Shown: in pieces, positions 1 to 12,259 of the stretch | How the letters are laid out: the number at the start of each line of letters is the position of its first letter | How positions within the stretch are numbered: the stretch's first letter is position 1 | Assembly (NCBI RefSeq): GCF_000287355.1 | Contig: NC_018420.1 | Location: 1,054,001 to 1,118,000, forward strand | DNA: 64,000 bases | Direction of reading: 5' to 3' | Source: a secondary endosymbiont of Heteropsylla cubana | Lineage (GTDB): Bacteria > Pseudomonadota > Gammaproteobacteria > Enterobacterales > Enterobacteriaceae | The notes under the pieces: generated by a model | What the model was told of the DNA's origin: nothing | The model's database searches: none | What the model saw: only the letters and a program-made list of their open reading frames with translations | Program-made: the position numbers and the translations under genes

Positions 1-165
1 TCCCCAGGTGGGGGGATGTTGGTTAAAGTCTTCCAAGGAGAAGGTTTTGATAAATACCTACGAGATATTCACTCCCTGTTTACGAAAGTAAAAATTCATA
101 AGCCAAATTCTTCCCGAGCCCGTTCTCGGGAAGTTTATATTGTGGCGACAGGGCGCAAAGTATAG
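1..165 (+). CDS. rlmE: 23S rRNA 2'-O-methyltransferase RlmE (FtsJ/RrmJ), 3' end only
   Basis: This is the last 54 codons of a gene that begins before the window. The frame starting at base 1 reads [18 protein letters not shown] and ends [13 protein letters not shown] followed by TAG at 163-165. This matches the C-terminus of E. coli RlmE (VKVFQGEGF and [12 protein letters not shown]), the enzyme that methylates U2552 of 23S rRNA in the 50S subunit. ftsH follows 46 bases later, as in E. coli, where the two genes form one heat-shock operon. The promoter of that operon lies outside the window. Confidence 0.93.
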   Translation, partial: SPGGGMLVKVFQGEGFDKYLRDIHSLFTKVKIHKPNSSRARSREVYIVATGRKV

Positions 166-211
166 TACCCTACGCTATTTGTTAACACAGTTGTAATATG
201 AGGTTCATCCC

Positions 212-2149
212 TTGAGTGACATGGCAAAAAACCTGATTCTCTGGTTGGTGATTGCAGTCGTGCTTATGTCAGCATTCCAGAGCTTCGGACCCAGCGAGTC
301 CAATAAACATAAAGTAGATTACTCTACTTTTATGTATGAATTAAATCAGGATAAGGTTAGGGAAGCACATATTAACGGTCGTGAAATAACCGTTATTAAA
401 AAAGACAGTAACCGCTATACCACCTATATCCCGGTTAACGACCCTAAGTTGCTAGATATTCTTTTAACTAAAAACGTCAAAGTCGTAGGAAAGCCACCGG
501 AAGAACCCAGCTTACTAGCTTCTATCTTTATATCTTGGTTTCCCATGCTTTTACTAATTGGAGTCTGGATCTTTTTTATGCGCCAAATGCAAGGCGGAGG
601 TAAAGGTGCTATGTCATTTGGTAAGAGCAAGGCACGAATGCTCTCAGAAGAAGAGATTCAAACAACATTTTCTGATGTTGCTGGTTGTGATGAAGCTAAA
701 GAAGAAGTTAGTGAGCTAGTTGAATATCTGCGTGAACCTAGTCGTTTTCAAAAACTAGGAGGAAAAATCCCTAAAGGAGTACTAATGGTAGGACCACCTG
801 GAACTGGAAAAACATTACTAGCAAAAGCTATCGCAGGAGAAGCTAAAGTGCCCTTCTTTACTATTTCGGGTTCAGATTTTGTAGAAATGTTTGTCGGTGT
901 CGGAGCCTCTCGAGTTCGAGATATGTTTGAACAAGCAAAAAAAACAGCGCCTTGCATAATATTTATCGATGAAATTGATGCTGTTGGTCGTCAACGAGGT
1001 GCCGGTCTCGGGGGAGGGCATGATGAACGAGAACAAACATTGAATCAAATGTTGGTAGAGATGGATGGTTTTGAAGGTAACGAAGGAATCACTGTGATCG
1101 CAGCAACAAACCGACCGGACGTTTTAGATCCAGCCTTACTTCGACCAGGACGCTTCGATCGCCAGGTTGTCGTTGATCTCCCTGATGTCCGAGGTAGAGA
1201 GCAAATTCTAAAAATACAGATGCGTCATGTTCCCCTAGCACCAGACATGGATGCTTCTATCTTATCTCGAGGTACTCCCGGATTTTCTGGCGCCGATTTA
1301 GCAAACATGGTTAACGAAGCAGCACTCTGTGCTGCTAGAAGCAAAAAATGTGTAGTATCTATGCTAGAATTTGAAAAAGCTAAAGATAAAATCATGATGG
1401 GAACTGAACGCCGATCGATGGTAATGACTGAAGAACAGAAAGAATCTACCGCTTATCATGAAGCTGGCCACGCTATTATTGGTCGTTTGGTGCCAGAACA
1501 TGACCCAGTACATAAAGTAACCATCATACCTAGAGGTCGGGCACTCGGAGTAACTTTTTTCTTGCCAGTTGGAGATGCTATTAGTACAAGTCGACAAAAA
1601 CTGGAAAGTCAAATTTCAACGCTGTACGCTGGCCGGTTAGCGGAAGAACTCGTGTATGGTCCGGAGAAAGTTTCTACTGGCTCTTCTAATGATATTAAGG
1701 TAGCAACTGCAATTGCTAGAAATATGATAACCCAGTGGGGATTTTCAGACAAGCTTGGTCCACTTCTTTACGCTGAAGAAACGGGAGAAGTATTCCTCGG
1801 CCGCTCCGTAGCTAAAGCTAAGCATATATCAGATGATACCGCACGCATTATTGATCAAGAAGTTAAATCTCTCGTTGAGCGTAACTATATCAGAGCACGC
1901 AAGCTTTTAATTGACAACCTAGATATCTTACATGCTATGAAGGATGCTTTAATAAAATATGAAACCATCGATGCACGGCAAATTGATGATTTAATGAAAC
2001 GAAATGCTATTCGAAGCCCAATCGGCTGGAATGACACTTTCTCTAAAAAAGTTGACAACGATGACAGTACACCTCAATCACCTATTTTAGTAGATAAAGA
2101 TCACACCTCAAGTCCAATCACCACAATGCCGGAATGCCGTTATCGTTAA
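212..2149 (+). CDS. ftsH: ATP-dependent zinc metalloprotease FtsH
   Basis: Inner-membrane AAA+ protease that degrades unneeded membrane proteins and cytosolic substrates such as LpxC and sigma-32. Length is 645 aa, about that of E. coli FtsH. Two N-terminal membrane segments (about residues 8-25 and 100-122) flank a short periplasmic domain. The AAA module has Walker A GPPGTGKT at 194-201, Walker [10 protein letters not shown], and the second region of homology [20 protein letters not shown]. The zinc motif HEAGH lies at 416-420. The start is TTG at 212, with GAGG 8 bases upstream and the family N-terminus MSDMAKNL; an ATG nine bases later is the alternative. The C-terminal tail after about residue 610 is divergent, as is usual. 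It is the second gene of the rlmE-ftsH unit and is followed by a strong terminator. Confidence 0.98.
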   Translation: MSDMAKNLILWLVIAVVLMSAFQSFGPSESNKHKVDYSTFMYELNQDKVREAHINGREITVIKKDSNRYTTYIPVNDPKLLDILLTKNVKVVGKPPEEPSLLASIFISWFPMLLLIGVWIFFMRQMQGGGKGAMSFGKSKARMLSEEEIQTTFSDVAGCDEAKEEVSELVEYLREPSRFQKLGGKIPKGVLMVGPPGTGKTLLAKAIAGEAKVPFFTISGSDFVEMFVGVGASRVRDMFEQAKKTAPCIIFIDEIDAVGRQRGAGLGGGHDEREQTLNQMLVEMDGFEGNEGITVIAATNRPDVLDPALLRPGRFDRQVVVDLPDVRGREQILKIQMRHVPLAPDMDASILSRGTPGFSGADLANMVNEAALCAARSKKCVVSMLEFEKAKDKIMMGTERRSMVMTEEQKESTAYHEAGHAIIGRLVPEHDPVHKVTIIPRGRALGVTFFLPVGDAISTSRQKLESQISTLYAGRLAEELVYGPEKVSTGSSNDIKVATAIARNMITQWGFSDKLGPLLYAEETGEVFLGRSVAKAKHISDDTARIIDQEVKSLVERNYIRARKLLIDNLDILHAMKDALIKYETIDARQIDDLMKRNAIRSPIGWNDTFSKKVDNDDSTPQSPILVDKDHTSSPITTMPECRYR

Positions 2150-2185
2150 ATTAATTCATGTTTTTAAATCATTGTGTATATAAAT

Positions 2186-2227
2186 AAAAAGCCCTTCTTT
2201 TTATCTTGCTATAAAAAAGGGCTTTTT
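2186..2227 (+). terminator. Rho-independent terminator after ftsH
   Basis: AAAAAGCCCTT and AAGGGCTTTTT arms flank a T/A-rich loop, and a T run follows. It begins 37 bases after the ftsH stop. The A run on the left arm would let it act on both strands. Confidence 0.8.
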
Positions 2228-4094
<1,867 letters not shown>

Positions 4095-4098
<4 letters not shown>

Positions 4099-5456
4099 TT
4101 AATCATCAATATTTTGGTACAGATGGAATTCGTGGTAGAGTAGGAAAGATTCCAATTACACCAGATGTCATCCTAAAACTCGGCTGGGCTGCAGGTAAAG
4201 TACTCTCACATCATGGATCTCGAAAGATTATTATAGGAAAAGATACGCGAATTTCAGGTTACATGCTAGAATCAGCTTTAGACGCAGGGCTAGCCGCAGC
4301 GGGTCTTTCCGCTGCGTTTACTGGACCCATGCCAACTCCAGCTATCGCTTATTTAACTCGTACTCTTCGTGCTGAAGCTGGAATCGTAATCTCCGCTTCT
4401 CATAATCCATTTTATGATAATGGTATTAAGTTTTTTTCAACCAACGGCACTAAGTTACCTGATAAAGTAGAAGAAGCTATTGAACTAGAGTTAGCTAAAC
4501 CACTAAACTGCGTCGAACCAACAGAGTTAGGAAAAGCCAGCCGTATTATTGATGCAGAAGAACGATATATTGAATTTTGTAAAGGAACTTTTCCTTCTAA
4601 TTTAAGTTTGAAAAAATTAAAAATTGTTGTCGATTGCGCCAATGGTGCAACCTATCAAATTGCCCCCAGGATATTACGTGAACTAGGTGCAACAATAGTG
4701 ACTCTTGGATGTTGTCCAGATGGACTAAATATTAATCAAAAGTGTGGCACTACTAATATTAAAATCTTACAAAGTACAGTAATAGCAGAAAAAGCTGATT
4801 TGGGAATTGCCTATGATGGAGACGGTGATCGAATCATTATGGTGGATCATCGCGGAAACAAAGTAGACGGTGACCAAATATTATATATAATCACAAAAGA
4901 AAAACTACGCCAAGGTCAACTGTCTGGTGGAGTGGTAGGTACTTTAATGAGTAATATAGGGCTTGAACGAGAGTTGAAGACATTGGGGATTCCCTTTATA
5001 AGAACTCGAGTAGGAGATCGCTATGTACTTGAAAAAATGAAAGAAAAAAATTGGTATATCGGAGCTGAAAACTCTGGTCACGTCATCTTGCTTGACAAAA
5101 CAACAACTGGAGACGGTATTATTGTTGGATTACAAGTATTATCCGCAATCGTAATTAACCATATGAATTTGCATGATCTTTGCAGTAACATGCGTTTACT
5201 TCCACAAGCTTTAATTAATGTACCATACGAAGGATCATATAATCCGATTAATTCGAAACACTTCACGAAAACTAGAAAAGCAATAGAAAATCAACTAGGT
5301 GGATGTGGACGAGTTCTCTTAAGAAAATCGGGAACAGAACCGCTTATCCGCATTATGGTAGAAGGAGAAGATATCAGACAAGTTAACCACTTAGCTCATC
5401 ATCTCGCCAACTCTATTCAAGATATCGCGGCCAATTCTAATCGCAACGAATCTTGA
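4095..5456 (+). CDS. glmM: Phosphoglucosamine mutase GlmM
   Basis: Converts glucosamine-6-phosphate to glucosamine-1-phosphate, the precursor of UDP-GlcNAc for peptidoglycan and lipid A. Length is 453 aa (E. coli 445). The phosphoserine loop ISASHNP has its catalytic serine at residue 102, the metal loop DGDGDR spans 241-246, and the C-terminal phosphate-binding [15 protein letters not shown] is present. The start ATG overlaps the folP stop by four bases and AAGGA lies just upstream inside folP, so it is translationally coupled to folP. The extra length is a few residues at the divergent C-terminus. Confidence 0.97.
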
Positions 5457-6364
5457 TAAAATTCTTATAAGTAAACCTTATATTGCACATTCTTTTTTTT
5501 AATAATTACAATTTTTATATTTTTATAGTATAAATTATAAGATATGCTTACTTTTTAAGTATTACTTAAAAGGTTTTAATATTCAATATATAGATCAACA
5601 ATTTATCTATATTGTTCTGTATTATTAAATTAGAAAAACAAAACTCAAGAATAATAATGAGCTATGTTTATTACTCATCTATCAGTTAATATTAACGCTC
5701 TTTTAATTATACGTTACGCATCTATACCTTTTTTTTGAACATCACGGAGAAATTTTCTTAGTATTAATCTAAGAACGCTTTTACTAACTAAGCTAATTAA
5801 ACTTTAATGCGAGATGATCAAAACAATAAAAAACAGAAATCGACATAAATCTCTTATGATAAGAGCATTTATTCCCGTTGATGAACAAAACAGGCTAATT
5901 AAGTATACATAAAAGATGATATCGATAAGAAGAGGCAACAGTGATATCTTACTTTTTTTACTGTAATAGCATATGAGTTATACAACTTAACTTAACATAA
6001 CGCAACCTTAGAAAAGATTAATACTTTTTATGTATACAAGGAAGTTGTGACAGTTTCATGTGGCTGAAAAATGATTTCCTGAATACAAAGCATTAACTAG
6101 AATCAATAAAAGTAATTAAGCAAATTAACGTTATTAAAACACCGAAAAAGTTATCTAGAAACACCGGGTCTTCTTTCATTATGAAAATATTCAATAAAAC
6201 AGGAAATATTATCCATTCAACCTTCATCATATTTACTATAAAAATTAATTGATAGTAAAATGCTCTTGCAACTCAGTAAAATTTATATTAGTATATAATT
6301 CTTAGATTAATTTTAATTAAACTTCTTTAAAAGTACCCTGATTGTATAAAGGATACTAAAAATC
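5457..6364. other. Non-coding spacer glmM-secG
   Basis: AT-rich, with stops in all frames and no recognisable remnant. In E. coli glmM and secG are neighbours with only a short gap, so this spacer also appears to have expanded. A TATAAT hexamer at 6294-6299 has no well-spaced -35. Confidence 0.55.
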
Positions 6365-6676
6365 ATGTATCAAGTTTTTTTAATCATATTCTTATTAATA
6401 GCGATTTTTCTAGTATCATTAATAATGATACAACATGGAAATGGTGCTGATACTGGAGCTTCTTTTAGTTCTAGTGCTTCTATTAACCTTGTTGGTTCAA
6501 GCAATTTTAGTAACTTTATTAGTCGAATGACAGCAATTGTATCAATATTTTTTTTTACTCTTAGCCTCATACTAGGCATCCTAACTACAAATCATAAACA
6601 GAAAGATAGCCAGTGGAATCATCTAGATCAAGATTCAAAAGCGCCTCAACAAGAAAAAAACAACAGTATTTCATAG
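6365..6676 (+). CDS. secG: Protein-export membrane protein SecG
   Basis: Small inner-membrane subunit of the SecYEG translocon. Length is 103 aa (E. coli 110). Two membrane segments (about residues 2-22 and 53-73) flank the conserved loop with IMIQHGNGADTGASF and NLVGSSNF, matching the family pattern LMLQQGKGADMGASF. The tail is hydrophilic and shorter than in E. coli. AAGGA lies upstream of the ATG. tRNA-Leu(GAG) follows, as in E. coli (secG-leuU). Confidence 0.95.
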   Translation: MYQVFLIIFLLIAIFLVSLIMIQHGNGADTGASFSSSASINLVGSSNFSNFISRMTAIVSIFFFTLSLILGILTTNHKQKDSQWNHLDQDSKAPQQEKNNSIS

Positions 6677-6729
6677 TAGATAATTAAAATTAATCCTGGA
6701 AATAAAAAAAATCAGATCGCATTAAAAAT

Positions 6730-6816
6730 GCCGAGATGGTGGAATTGGTAGACACGCTACCTTGAGGTGGTAGTGCCTCATTGGGCTTACGGGTTCAAGT
6801 CCCGTTCTCGGTACCA
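6730..6816 (+). tRNA. leuU: tRNA-Leu (anticodon GAG)
   Basis: An 87-base class II tRNA with the CCA end encoded. The acceptor arms GCCGAGA and TCTCGGT pair, the anticodon stem CTACC/GGTAG encloses TTGAGGT (anticodon GAG), and the T-loop TTCAAGT is present. Its position directly after secG matches E. coli leuU. Confidence 0.97.
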
Positions 6817-6830
6817 ATTTCAAAGAAAAC

Positions 6831-6859
6831 TTGATTTTTATAATTTATCGTAGTAAACT
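6831..6859 (+). promoter_or_regulatory. Candidate sigma-70 promoter for the tRNA-fMet / rimP-nusA operon
   Basis: TTGATT (6831-6836), a 17-base spacer and TAAACT (6854-6859), with the predicted start about 12 bases before the tRNA. It is in the right place, but both hexamers are only four-of-six matches. Confidence 0.4.
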
Positions 6860-6877
6860 GATATTGTTTCAATGTAA

Positions 6878-6954
<77 letters not shown>

Positions 6955-7018
6955 ATATCATTTAATACCATATTCTTTTAGATATGCTAAAAGTTTTATA
7001 AATTTTATTCATTTATGC

Positions 7019-7041
7019 CCCAATTTTTGGGATTTTTTTTT
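7019..7041 (+). terminator. First terminator/attenuator between metY and rimP
   Basis: CCCAA/TTGGG hairpin with a three-base loop, followed by A and nine T (7033-7041). It ends the tRNA transcript; rimP needs read-through or its own promoter. Confidence 0.65.
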
Positions 7042-7055
7042 AATACACTCACACT

Positions 7056-7078
7056 GGGCTAAATAGCCCTTTTTTTTT
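7056..7078 (+). terminator. Second terminator/attenuator just before rimP
   Basis: GGGCT/AGCCC stem with loop AAAT and nine T (7070-7078), ending 18 bases before the rimP start. Tandem terminators in this leader are known in E. coli, where they help control the nusA operon; retention suggests that partial termination still matters here. Confidence 0.75.
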
Positions 7079-7096
7079 ATGTCTTAGAGGTACTCT

Positions 7097-7549
7097 TTGT
7101 CCACATTAGAACAAAAATTAATACAGATAATCTCTGTACCTGTCGAAGACCTTGGATTTGAGCTAGTAGGTGTTGATTTCATTCGCAACCACCAGTCGAC
7201 ACTACGTGTTTATATCGATAATGACAGGGGCATCACCGCCAATAATTGTGCTGATGTAAGCCAAAAAATAAGCATATTACTAGATGCTGCAGATCCTATT
7301 TCCACCCCCTATACTCTTGAAATCTCATCACCCGGTTTAAATCGACCGCTATTTACTACCGACCATTATCGCCGATTTATCGGAAGCAATATTAAATTAA
7401 TACTACGTGTTGCAGTTAAAAATCGACTTAAGTGGAAAGGAATTCTTACAGCAGTTAACGCGGATATAATCACACTAACAGTAGGTAAAAAAAATCAAGT
7501 GTTCGCATTACATGATATCCAAAAAGCGAATCTGATATTCAACTTTTAA
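7097..7549 (+). CDS. rimP: Ribosome maturation factor RimP
   Basis: Cytoplasmic factor for 30S subunit maturation. Length is 150 aa, the same as E. coli. The N-terminal MSTLEQKL, the middle PYTLEISSPGLNRPLF and the C-terminal FALHDIQKANL match the family (EVSSPGLDRPLF, FALSNIQKANL). The start is TTG at 7097, with AGAGG 8 bases upstream; E. coli rimP also starts at this residue. It is the first protein gene of the operon, 21 bases before nusA. Confidence 0.96.
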   Translation: MSTLEQKLIQIISVPVEDLGFELVGVDFIRNHQSTLRVYIDNDRGITANNCADVSQKISILLDAADPISTPYTLEISSPGLNRPLFTTDHYRRFIGSNIKLILRVAVKNRLKWKGILTAVNADIITLTVGKKNQVFALHDIQKANLIFNF

Positions 7550-7570
7550 CGTTTTACTAAGGCAACTAGA

Positions 7571-9058
7571 ATGAACAAGGAAATTCTGGCTGTTGTTGAA
7601 GCAGTATCCAACGAAAAAGCTGTTCCGCGAAAAAAAATTTTCGAAGCGCTCGAGATGGCACTCGCCACAGCAACGAAAAAAAAATACGAACAGGATATCG
7701 AAGTACGTGTCAGCATTAACTATAAATCGGGGGATTTTAAAACATTTCGTCGTTGGCTTATTGTCAATCAAGTAAACCAACCTACTAAAGAGATTACATT
7801 AGATGCAGCCCAGTTTGATAACCCTACAGCACAGCTTGGTGGATATGTTGAGGATGAAATTGAGTCGGTAGTATTCGATCGTATTACTACGCAAACCGCA
7901 AAACAAGTTATCGTTCAAAAAGTGCGTGAAGCTGAACGGGCGATGGTAGTTGATCAATTTCGCAATCATGAAGGCGAGATCGTTTCTGGGATAGTAAAAA
8001 AAGTAAACCGAGACAGCATCAGCCTAGATCTTGGCAGTAATGCGGAAGCAATTATATTGCGTGAAGATATGTTACCGAGAGAGAATTTTCGTCCAGGTGA
8101 CCGTCTTCGTGGACTCTTATATTCAGTCCGACCAGAAGCGCGCGGCGCAAGACTTTTTGTAAGCCGATCACGATCAGAGATGCTAGTTGAGTTATTTCGG
8201 ATTGAAGTACCTGAAATAAGTGAAGAGATCATTGAAATAAAAGCTGCCGCTCGCGATCCTGGTTCACGGGCGAAAATCGCCGTGAAGAGTAATGATAAAC
8301 GCATTGATCCTATAGGTGCATGCGTTGGTATGCGTGGTGCACGTGTTCAAGCAGTATCAAGTGAATTAGGGGGAGAACGAATCGATATCGTCCTATGGGA
8401 CGATAATCCAGCTCAATTTGTCATTAATGCAATGGCACCTGCCGACGTCGTATCTATTGTAGTAGATGAAGATAAACAAAGCATGGATATAGCAGTAGAA
8501 GCAAGCAACCTTGCCCAAGCTATCGGACGTAACGGTCAAAATGTCCGGTTAGCTTCTCAACTAAGTTGTTGGGAACTAAATGTGATGACAGTAGAAGAAT
8601 TGAAGGAAAAACATCAAGCTGAAACCCATGCATCAATCGATACTTTTACTCGAAATCTTAATATCAACATAGAGTCTGCTAAGCTTCTTGTAGAAGCAGG
8701 ATTCTCTTCTCTTGAAGAATTGGCGTACGTACCAGTTAATGAGCTGTTAGAAATTGAAGGCCTCGATGAGGTGATGGTAACAACGTTACGAGAGCAAGCA
8801 AAAAATGCGCTCACTACAATTGCGCTAGCACAAGAAGTAAATTGTGGAGCGCAATTTCCCGCTATAGACTTACTTGCGCTCCCTAAACTTGAACGTGATA
8901 TAGCATTTAAACTGGGAGCTCGAGGTGTTTGTACGTTAGAAGACCTTGCCGAGCAAGGTATCGATGACCTGGCGGATATTGAAGGCCTAAGTAGTGAAAA
9001 AGCCGGCGAGTTTATCATGGCTGCTCGCAATATTTGCTGGTTTGGAGAAAACGCATAA
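7571..9058 (+). CDS. nusA: Transcription termination/antitermination factor NusA
   Basis: RNA polymerase-binding factor controlling pausing, termination and antitermination. Length is 495 aa, identical to E. coli. The order is an N-terminal RNAP-binding domain (about 1-125), S1 (about 135-200, with [19 protein letters not shown]), KH1 (with [17 protein letters not shown]), KH2 (with [16 protein letters not shown]), then both acidic repeats (about 360-495). Retention of the full C-terminal repeats is notable in a reduced genome. AAGG lies 8 bases before the ATG. It lies between rimP and infB as in all enterobacteria and in E. coli it autoregulates this operon through the leader terminators. 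Confidence 0.98.
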   Translation: MNKEILAVVEAVSNEKAVPRKKIFEALEMALATATKKKYEQDIEVRVSINYKSGDFKTFRRWLIVNQVNQPTKEITLDAAQFDNPTAQLGGYVEDEIESVVFDRITTQTAKQVIVQKVREAERAMVVDQFRNHEGEIVSGIVKKVNRDSISLDLGSNAEAIILREDMLPRENFRPGDRLRGLLYSVRPEARGARLFVSRSRSEMLVELFRIEVPEISEEIIEIKAAARDPGSRAKIAVKSNDKRIDPIGACVGMRGARVQAVSSELGGERIDIVLWDDNPAQFVINAMAPADVVSIVVDEDKQSMDIAVEASNLAQAIGRNGQNVRLASQLSCWELNVMTVEELKEKHQAETHASIDTFTRNLNINIESAKLLVEAGFSSLEELAYVPVNELLEIEGLDEVMVTTLREQAKNALTTIALAQEVNCGAQFPAIDLLALPKLERDIAFKLGARGVCTLEDLAEQGIDDLADIEGLSSEKAGEFIMAARNICWFGENA

Positions 9059-9083
9059 TACATTGTAGCACGAAAGGAACAGC

Positions 9084-11774
9084 ATGACAGATGTAACTGT
9101 AAAATCGCTCGCCTCTGAAATACAGATTCCAGTCGATCGCCTGATACAGCACTTTGCTGATGCAGGGATCAATAAAACTATAGTAGATTCTGTTACGCAG
9201 AAGGAAAAAGCTACCTTACTGACATATCTGAACCGCAATCGCGGCAGGCAACCCAATAAGTTAACTTTGAAGAGAAAAACACGCAGCACCTTAAATATTC
9301 CCAGCAGTGGGGGTAAAAGTAAAGCAATACAAATTGAAATAAGAAAAAACCGAACCTATATATCATCAAATCCACAAAAACAGGAGAAAGGAAAAACTCA
9401 CAATATAGAACAAAAAAGTGATATAGAAAAAGAGACTGGCAAAAAGAACGCAGATCTAAATTCTCTAAAAAATACAAAATATACGCTCGAAAAAAAGAGT
9501 TGGCATGAAGATATTGTACAGGCAAAAAATGTGCTATCAAAAAGTAAACAATTAGTAAACAAACAGATTAAAAACATAAACCACTTACCACAAAAAACTA
9601 GAAAAATGCGCCGTGAAGCTGAAGCTATAGATCTCAGACGAAAATCAGAAGAAGAAACTCGGCGTAAAATAGAAGAAAAAGCTCGACAAGTGGCGGAAGA
9701 AGCTCGCCTTATGGCTGAAGAACATAGTAATAGATGGAATAACATATCTGAAATTTCTGAAGAAGATGACAGCGACTACCATATTACAACCTCTCATCAT
9801 GCTAGAGAAGCTGAAGATGAAAACGATCGTAAAGTAGAAGGCGATCGCCGAATCCGATCCCGAAGCGGAAAATTAAACAAGCAGAAAAAGAACAGTCGTT
9901 TATTTGAAACTAAATCAGATCGAGAAGAAGCGCGTACTGTAGGTCGAGGAAATAAAGGAAAACGTAAAACAAGCACACTAACTCAGGTGTTTAATAAACC
10001 CTCTCAAGCAATAAATCGCGATGTTGTTATTGGACAAACGATTACTATAGCAGATCTTGCTAACAAAATGGCAGTCAAAGGGTCCCAGGTCATAAAAGTT
10101 ATGATGAAACTAGGCACCATGGCTACCATCAACCAAGTTGTTGACCAGGAAATCGCTCAAGTAGTAGCAGAAGAAATGGGACATAAAGTAATTTTACGCC
10201 ATGAGAACGAACTAGAAAAATCTATAATGTCTGACCGTGATACTGGTAGCATAAATACTCAGGAAGTTCGATCACCAGTGGTGACCATAATGGGTCATGT
10301 TGATCATGGAAAAACCTCTCTGCTAGATTATATCCGTTCAACTAAGGTGGCAATAAACGAAGCAGGCGGCATTACCCAACATATCGGCGCTTATCATGTA
10401 AAAACTAATCAGGGAAATATTACTTTCTTAGACACCCCAGGACATTCGGCTTTTACTTCCATGCGAGCACGAGGTGCACAAATAACAGATATTGTCGTTC
10501 TTGTGGTAGCAAGTGACGACGGTGTTATGCCACAGACTATAGAAGCTATTCAACACTCTAAAACAGCTAAAGTTCCTGTAGTGGTTGCTATCAATAAAAT
10601 TGATAAACCGGAATCAGATCCAGACCGAATTAAAAATGAATTGAGTCAACACGGCATCATTCCAGATGAATGGGGTGGCGATAGCCAGTTTGTATGTGTT
10701 TCTGCAAAATCTGGTTCTGGCATTGATGAATTACTAGACGCTATTTTACTTCAAGCGCAAGTATTAGAACTAAAAGCTATTAGCAATGGCATGGCAAATG
10801 GCGTAGTTATTGAATCTTTTTTAGATAAGGGACGAGGACCTGTTGCTTCTATTTTAGTCCGTGAAGGAACCCTTCACCGAGGTGATATAGTTTTATGTGG
10901 TTTTGAATATGGCCGAATACGTGCTATGCGTAACGAACTTGGTTCCGATATCTCCTCTGCTGGTCCCTCTATTCCAGTTGAGATACTGGGACTTTCTGGA
11001 GTACCAGCAGCTGGAGATGCAGCAACAGTTGTAAGAGACGAAAAAAAAGCTCGTGAAGTCGCACTTCATCGCCTAGGAAAATTCCGTGACATCAAATTAG
11101 CAAATCAAAAAAAGTCTAAATTAGATGGTATCTTCGCCAACCTAACTGATAGTGAAATGTCTGAGCTAAACATTGTGTTAAAATCTGACGTCCAAGGATC
11201 AAGTGAGGCGATTAGCGCTGCATTAAACCAGTTATCTACAGAAGAAGTAAGAGTGAAAATTCTTTTTTCAGGTGTAGGTGGAATTACTGAAACTGATGCA
11301 ACACTAGCGGCAGCCTCTAAAGCGATCCTCATCGGCTTTAATGTTCGAGCTGATGGATCTGCTCGTCGTGTTATTGAATCGGAAAACCTTAACCTAAGTT
11401 ATTATTCCGTCATCTACGACTTGATTCATGATGTAAAAACAGCAATGAGCAAGATGTTAACACCGGAATATAAACAGGAAATTATTGGACTAGCAGAAGT
11501 TCGTGATGTATTCCGTTCACCGAAATTTGGATCCATCGCAGGCTGCATGGTAACCGAAGGTATAGTGAAGCGTCATAATAAAATCCGCATCCTACGTAAA
11601 AATATAGTAATACACGAAGGTGAACTAGAGTCATTACGTCGTTTTAAAGATGATGTTAACGAAGTACGTAACGGTATGGAATGTGGAATTGGTATCAAGA
11701 ACTATAATGATGTGCATTCAGGTGATATAATTGAAATATTTGAAACCATTGAAATCCCACGAACAATCACTTGA
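9084..11774 (+). CDS. infB: Translation initiation factor IF-2
   Basis: GTPase that brings fMet-tRNA to the 30S subunit and promotes 50S joining. Length is 896 aa (E. coli 890). A short folded N-terminal domain (1-50) is followed by a long charged, Lys/Arg/Glu-rich linker (about 60-310) with a coiled-coil-like [18 protein letters not shown] stretch. The conserved part begins near 315, with G1 GHVDHGKT at 404-411, DTPGH and NKIDKP. Domains II to IV end at the stop. The linker is far more divergent than the rest, as usual. AAGGA lies six bases before the ATG. It is followed by rbfA and truB. Confidence 0.98.
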   Translation: MTDVTVKSLASEIQIPVDRLIQHFADAGINKTIVDSVTQKEKATLLTYLNRNRGRQPNKLTLKRKTRSTLNIPSSGGKSKAIQIEIRKNRTYISSNPQKQEKGKTHNIEQKSDIEKETGKKNADLNSLKNTKYTLEKKSWHEDIVQAKNVLSKSKQLVNKQIKNINHLPQKTRKMRREAEAIDLRRKSEEETRRKIEEKARQVAEEARLMAEEHSNRWNNISEISEEDDSDYHITTSHHAREAEDENDRKVEGDRRIRSRSGKLNKQKKNSRLFETKSDREEARTVGRGNKGKRKTSTLTQVFNKPSQAINRDVVIGQTITIADLANKMAVKGSQVIKVMMKLGTMATINQVVDQEIAQVVAEEMGHKVILRHENELEKSIMSDRDTGSINTQEVRSPVVTIMGHVDHGKTSLLDYIRSTKVAINEAGGITQHIGAYHVKTNQGNITFLDTPGHSAFTSMRARGAQITDIVVLVVASDDGVMPQTIEAIQHSKTAKVPVVVAINKIDKPESDPDRIKNELSQHGIIPDEWGGDSQFVCVSAKSGSGIDELLDAILLQAQVLELKAISNGMANGVVIESFLDKGRGPVASILVREGTLHRGDIVLCGFEYGRIRAMRNELGSDISSAGPSIPVEILGLSGVPAAGDAATVVRDEKKAREVALHRLGKFRDIKLANQKKSKLDGIFANLTDSEMSELNIVLKSDVQGSSEAISAALNQLSTEEVRVKILFSGVGGITETDATLAAASKAILIGFNVRADGSARRVIESENLNLSYYSVIYDLIHDVKTAMSKMLTPEYKQEIIGLAEVRDVFRSPKFGSIAGCMVTEGIVKRHNKIRILRKNIVIHEGELESLRRFKDDVNEVRNGMECGIGIKNYNDVHSGDIIEIFETIEIPRTIT

Positions 11775-11842
11775 TTATATCTGATAAAATAACACTTATT
11801 ACCTGAGATAATAATCACCCAGGCAATCTGGAGAAATTTAAT

Positions 11843-12259
11843 ATAAATAAAGAATATAGTCGTACTCAACGCATTGATAATGAGATGCAAAAAGAAATCG
11901 CATACATCCTACAACACAAACTTAAAGATCCACGAATTACTATGGTGACAATATCGAGTGTAGAAACATCATCCGATCTAACTCATGCTAAAGTTTTTGT
12001 TACCTTTCTACATATCAACACCCCGGAGCAAATAAAAACGGAACTCCGGGTATTACAAGATGCAACAGGTTTCATCCGTACCTTGCTGGCAAAAAGTATG
12101 CATCTTCGAACTGTACCTAAATTAACTTTTATCTACGATTGCTCATTAACAAATGGTATATACTTAGCTAATTTGATTGACCAGATAGTTCCAAATAATT
12201 GTTCACAGCAAAATATTAGTACATTGAATAACCTAAATAGTTTTGATAAGGAAAACTAA
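11843..12259 (+). CDS. rbfA: Ribosome-binding factor A, with apparent ATA start codon
   Basis: Cold-shock factor that binds the 30S subunit and helps process the 16S rRNA 5' end. The family starts [20 protein letters not shown]; here the in-frame sequence reads I-N-K-E-Y-S-R-T-Q-R-I-D-N-E-M-Q-K-E-I-A, with ATA (11843) exactly where the ATG should be and GGAG nine bases upstream (11830-11833). The first ATG in frame (11885) would delete 14 conserved residues and has no good ribosome-binding site. With the ATA start the protein is 138 aa (E. coli 133). The KH-like core and KDPRITMVTISSVE are intact. The stop overlaps the truB start. Identity is firm; the start is an inference. Confidence 0.88.
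   Translation: MNKEYSRTQRIDNEMQKEIAYILQHKLKDPRITMVTISSVETSSDLTHAKVFVTFLHINTPEQIKTELRVLQDATGFIRTLLAKSMHLRTVPKLTFIYDCSLTNGIYLANLIDQIVPNNCSQQNISTLNNLNSFDKEN

Noticed and set aside
6266..6299. Possible secG promoter (TTGCAA and TATAAT)
   Set aside because: The spacer is 22 bases, too long for a sigma-70 promoter.
9211..9745. Overlapping minus-strand open frames in the infB linker region
   Set aside because: Shadows of the Lys/Glu-rich IF2 linker; their Phe/Leu-rich composition is the complement of AAA and GAA codons.
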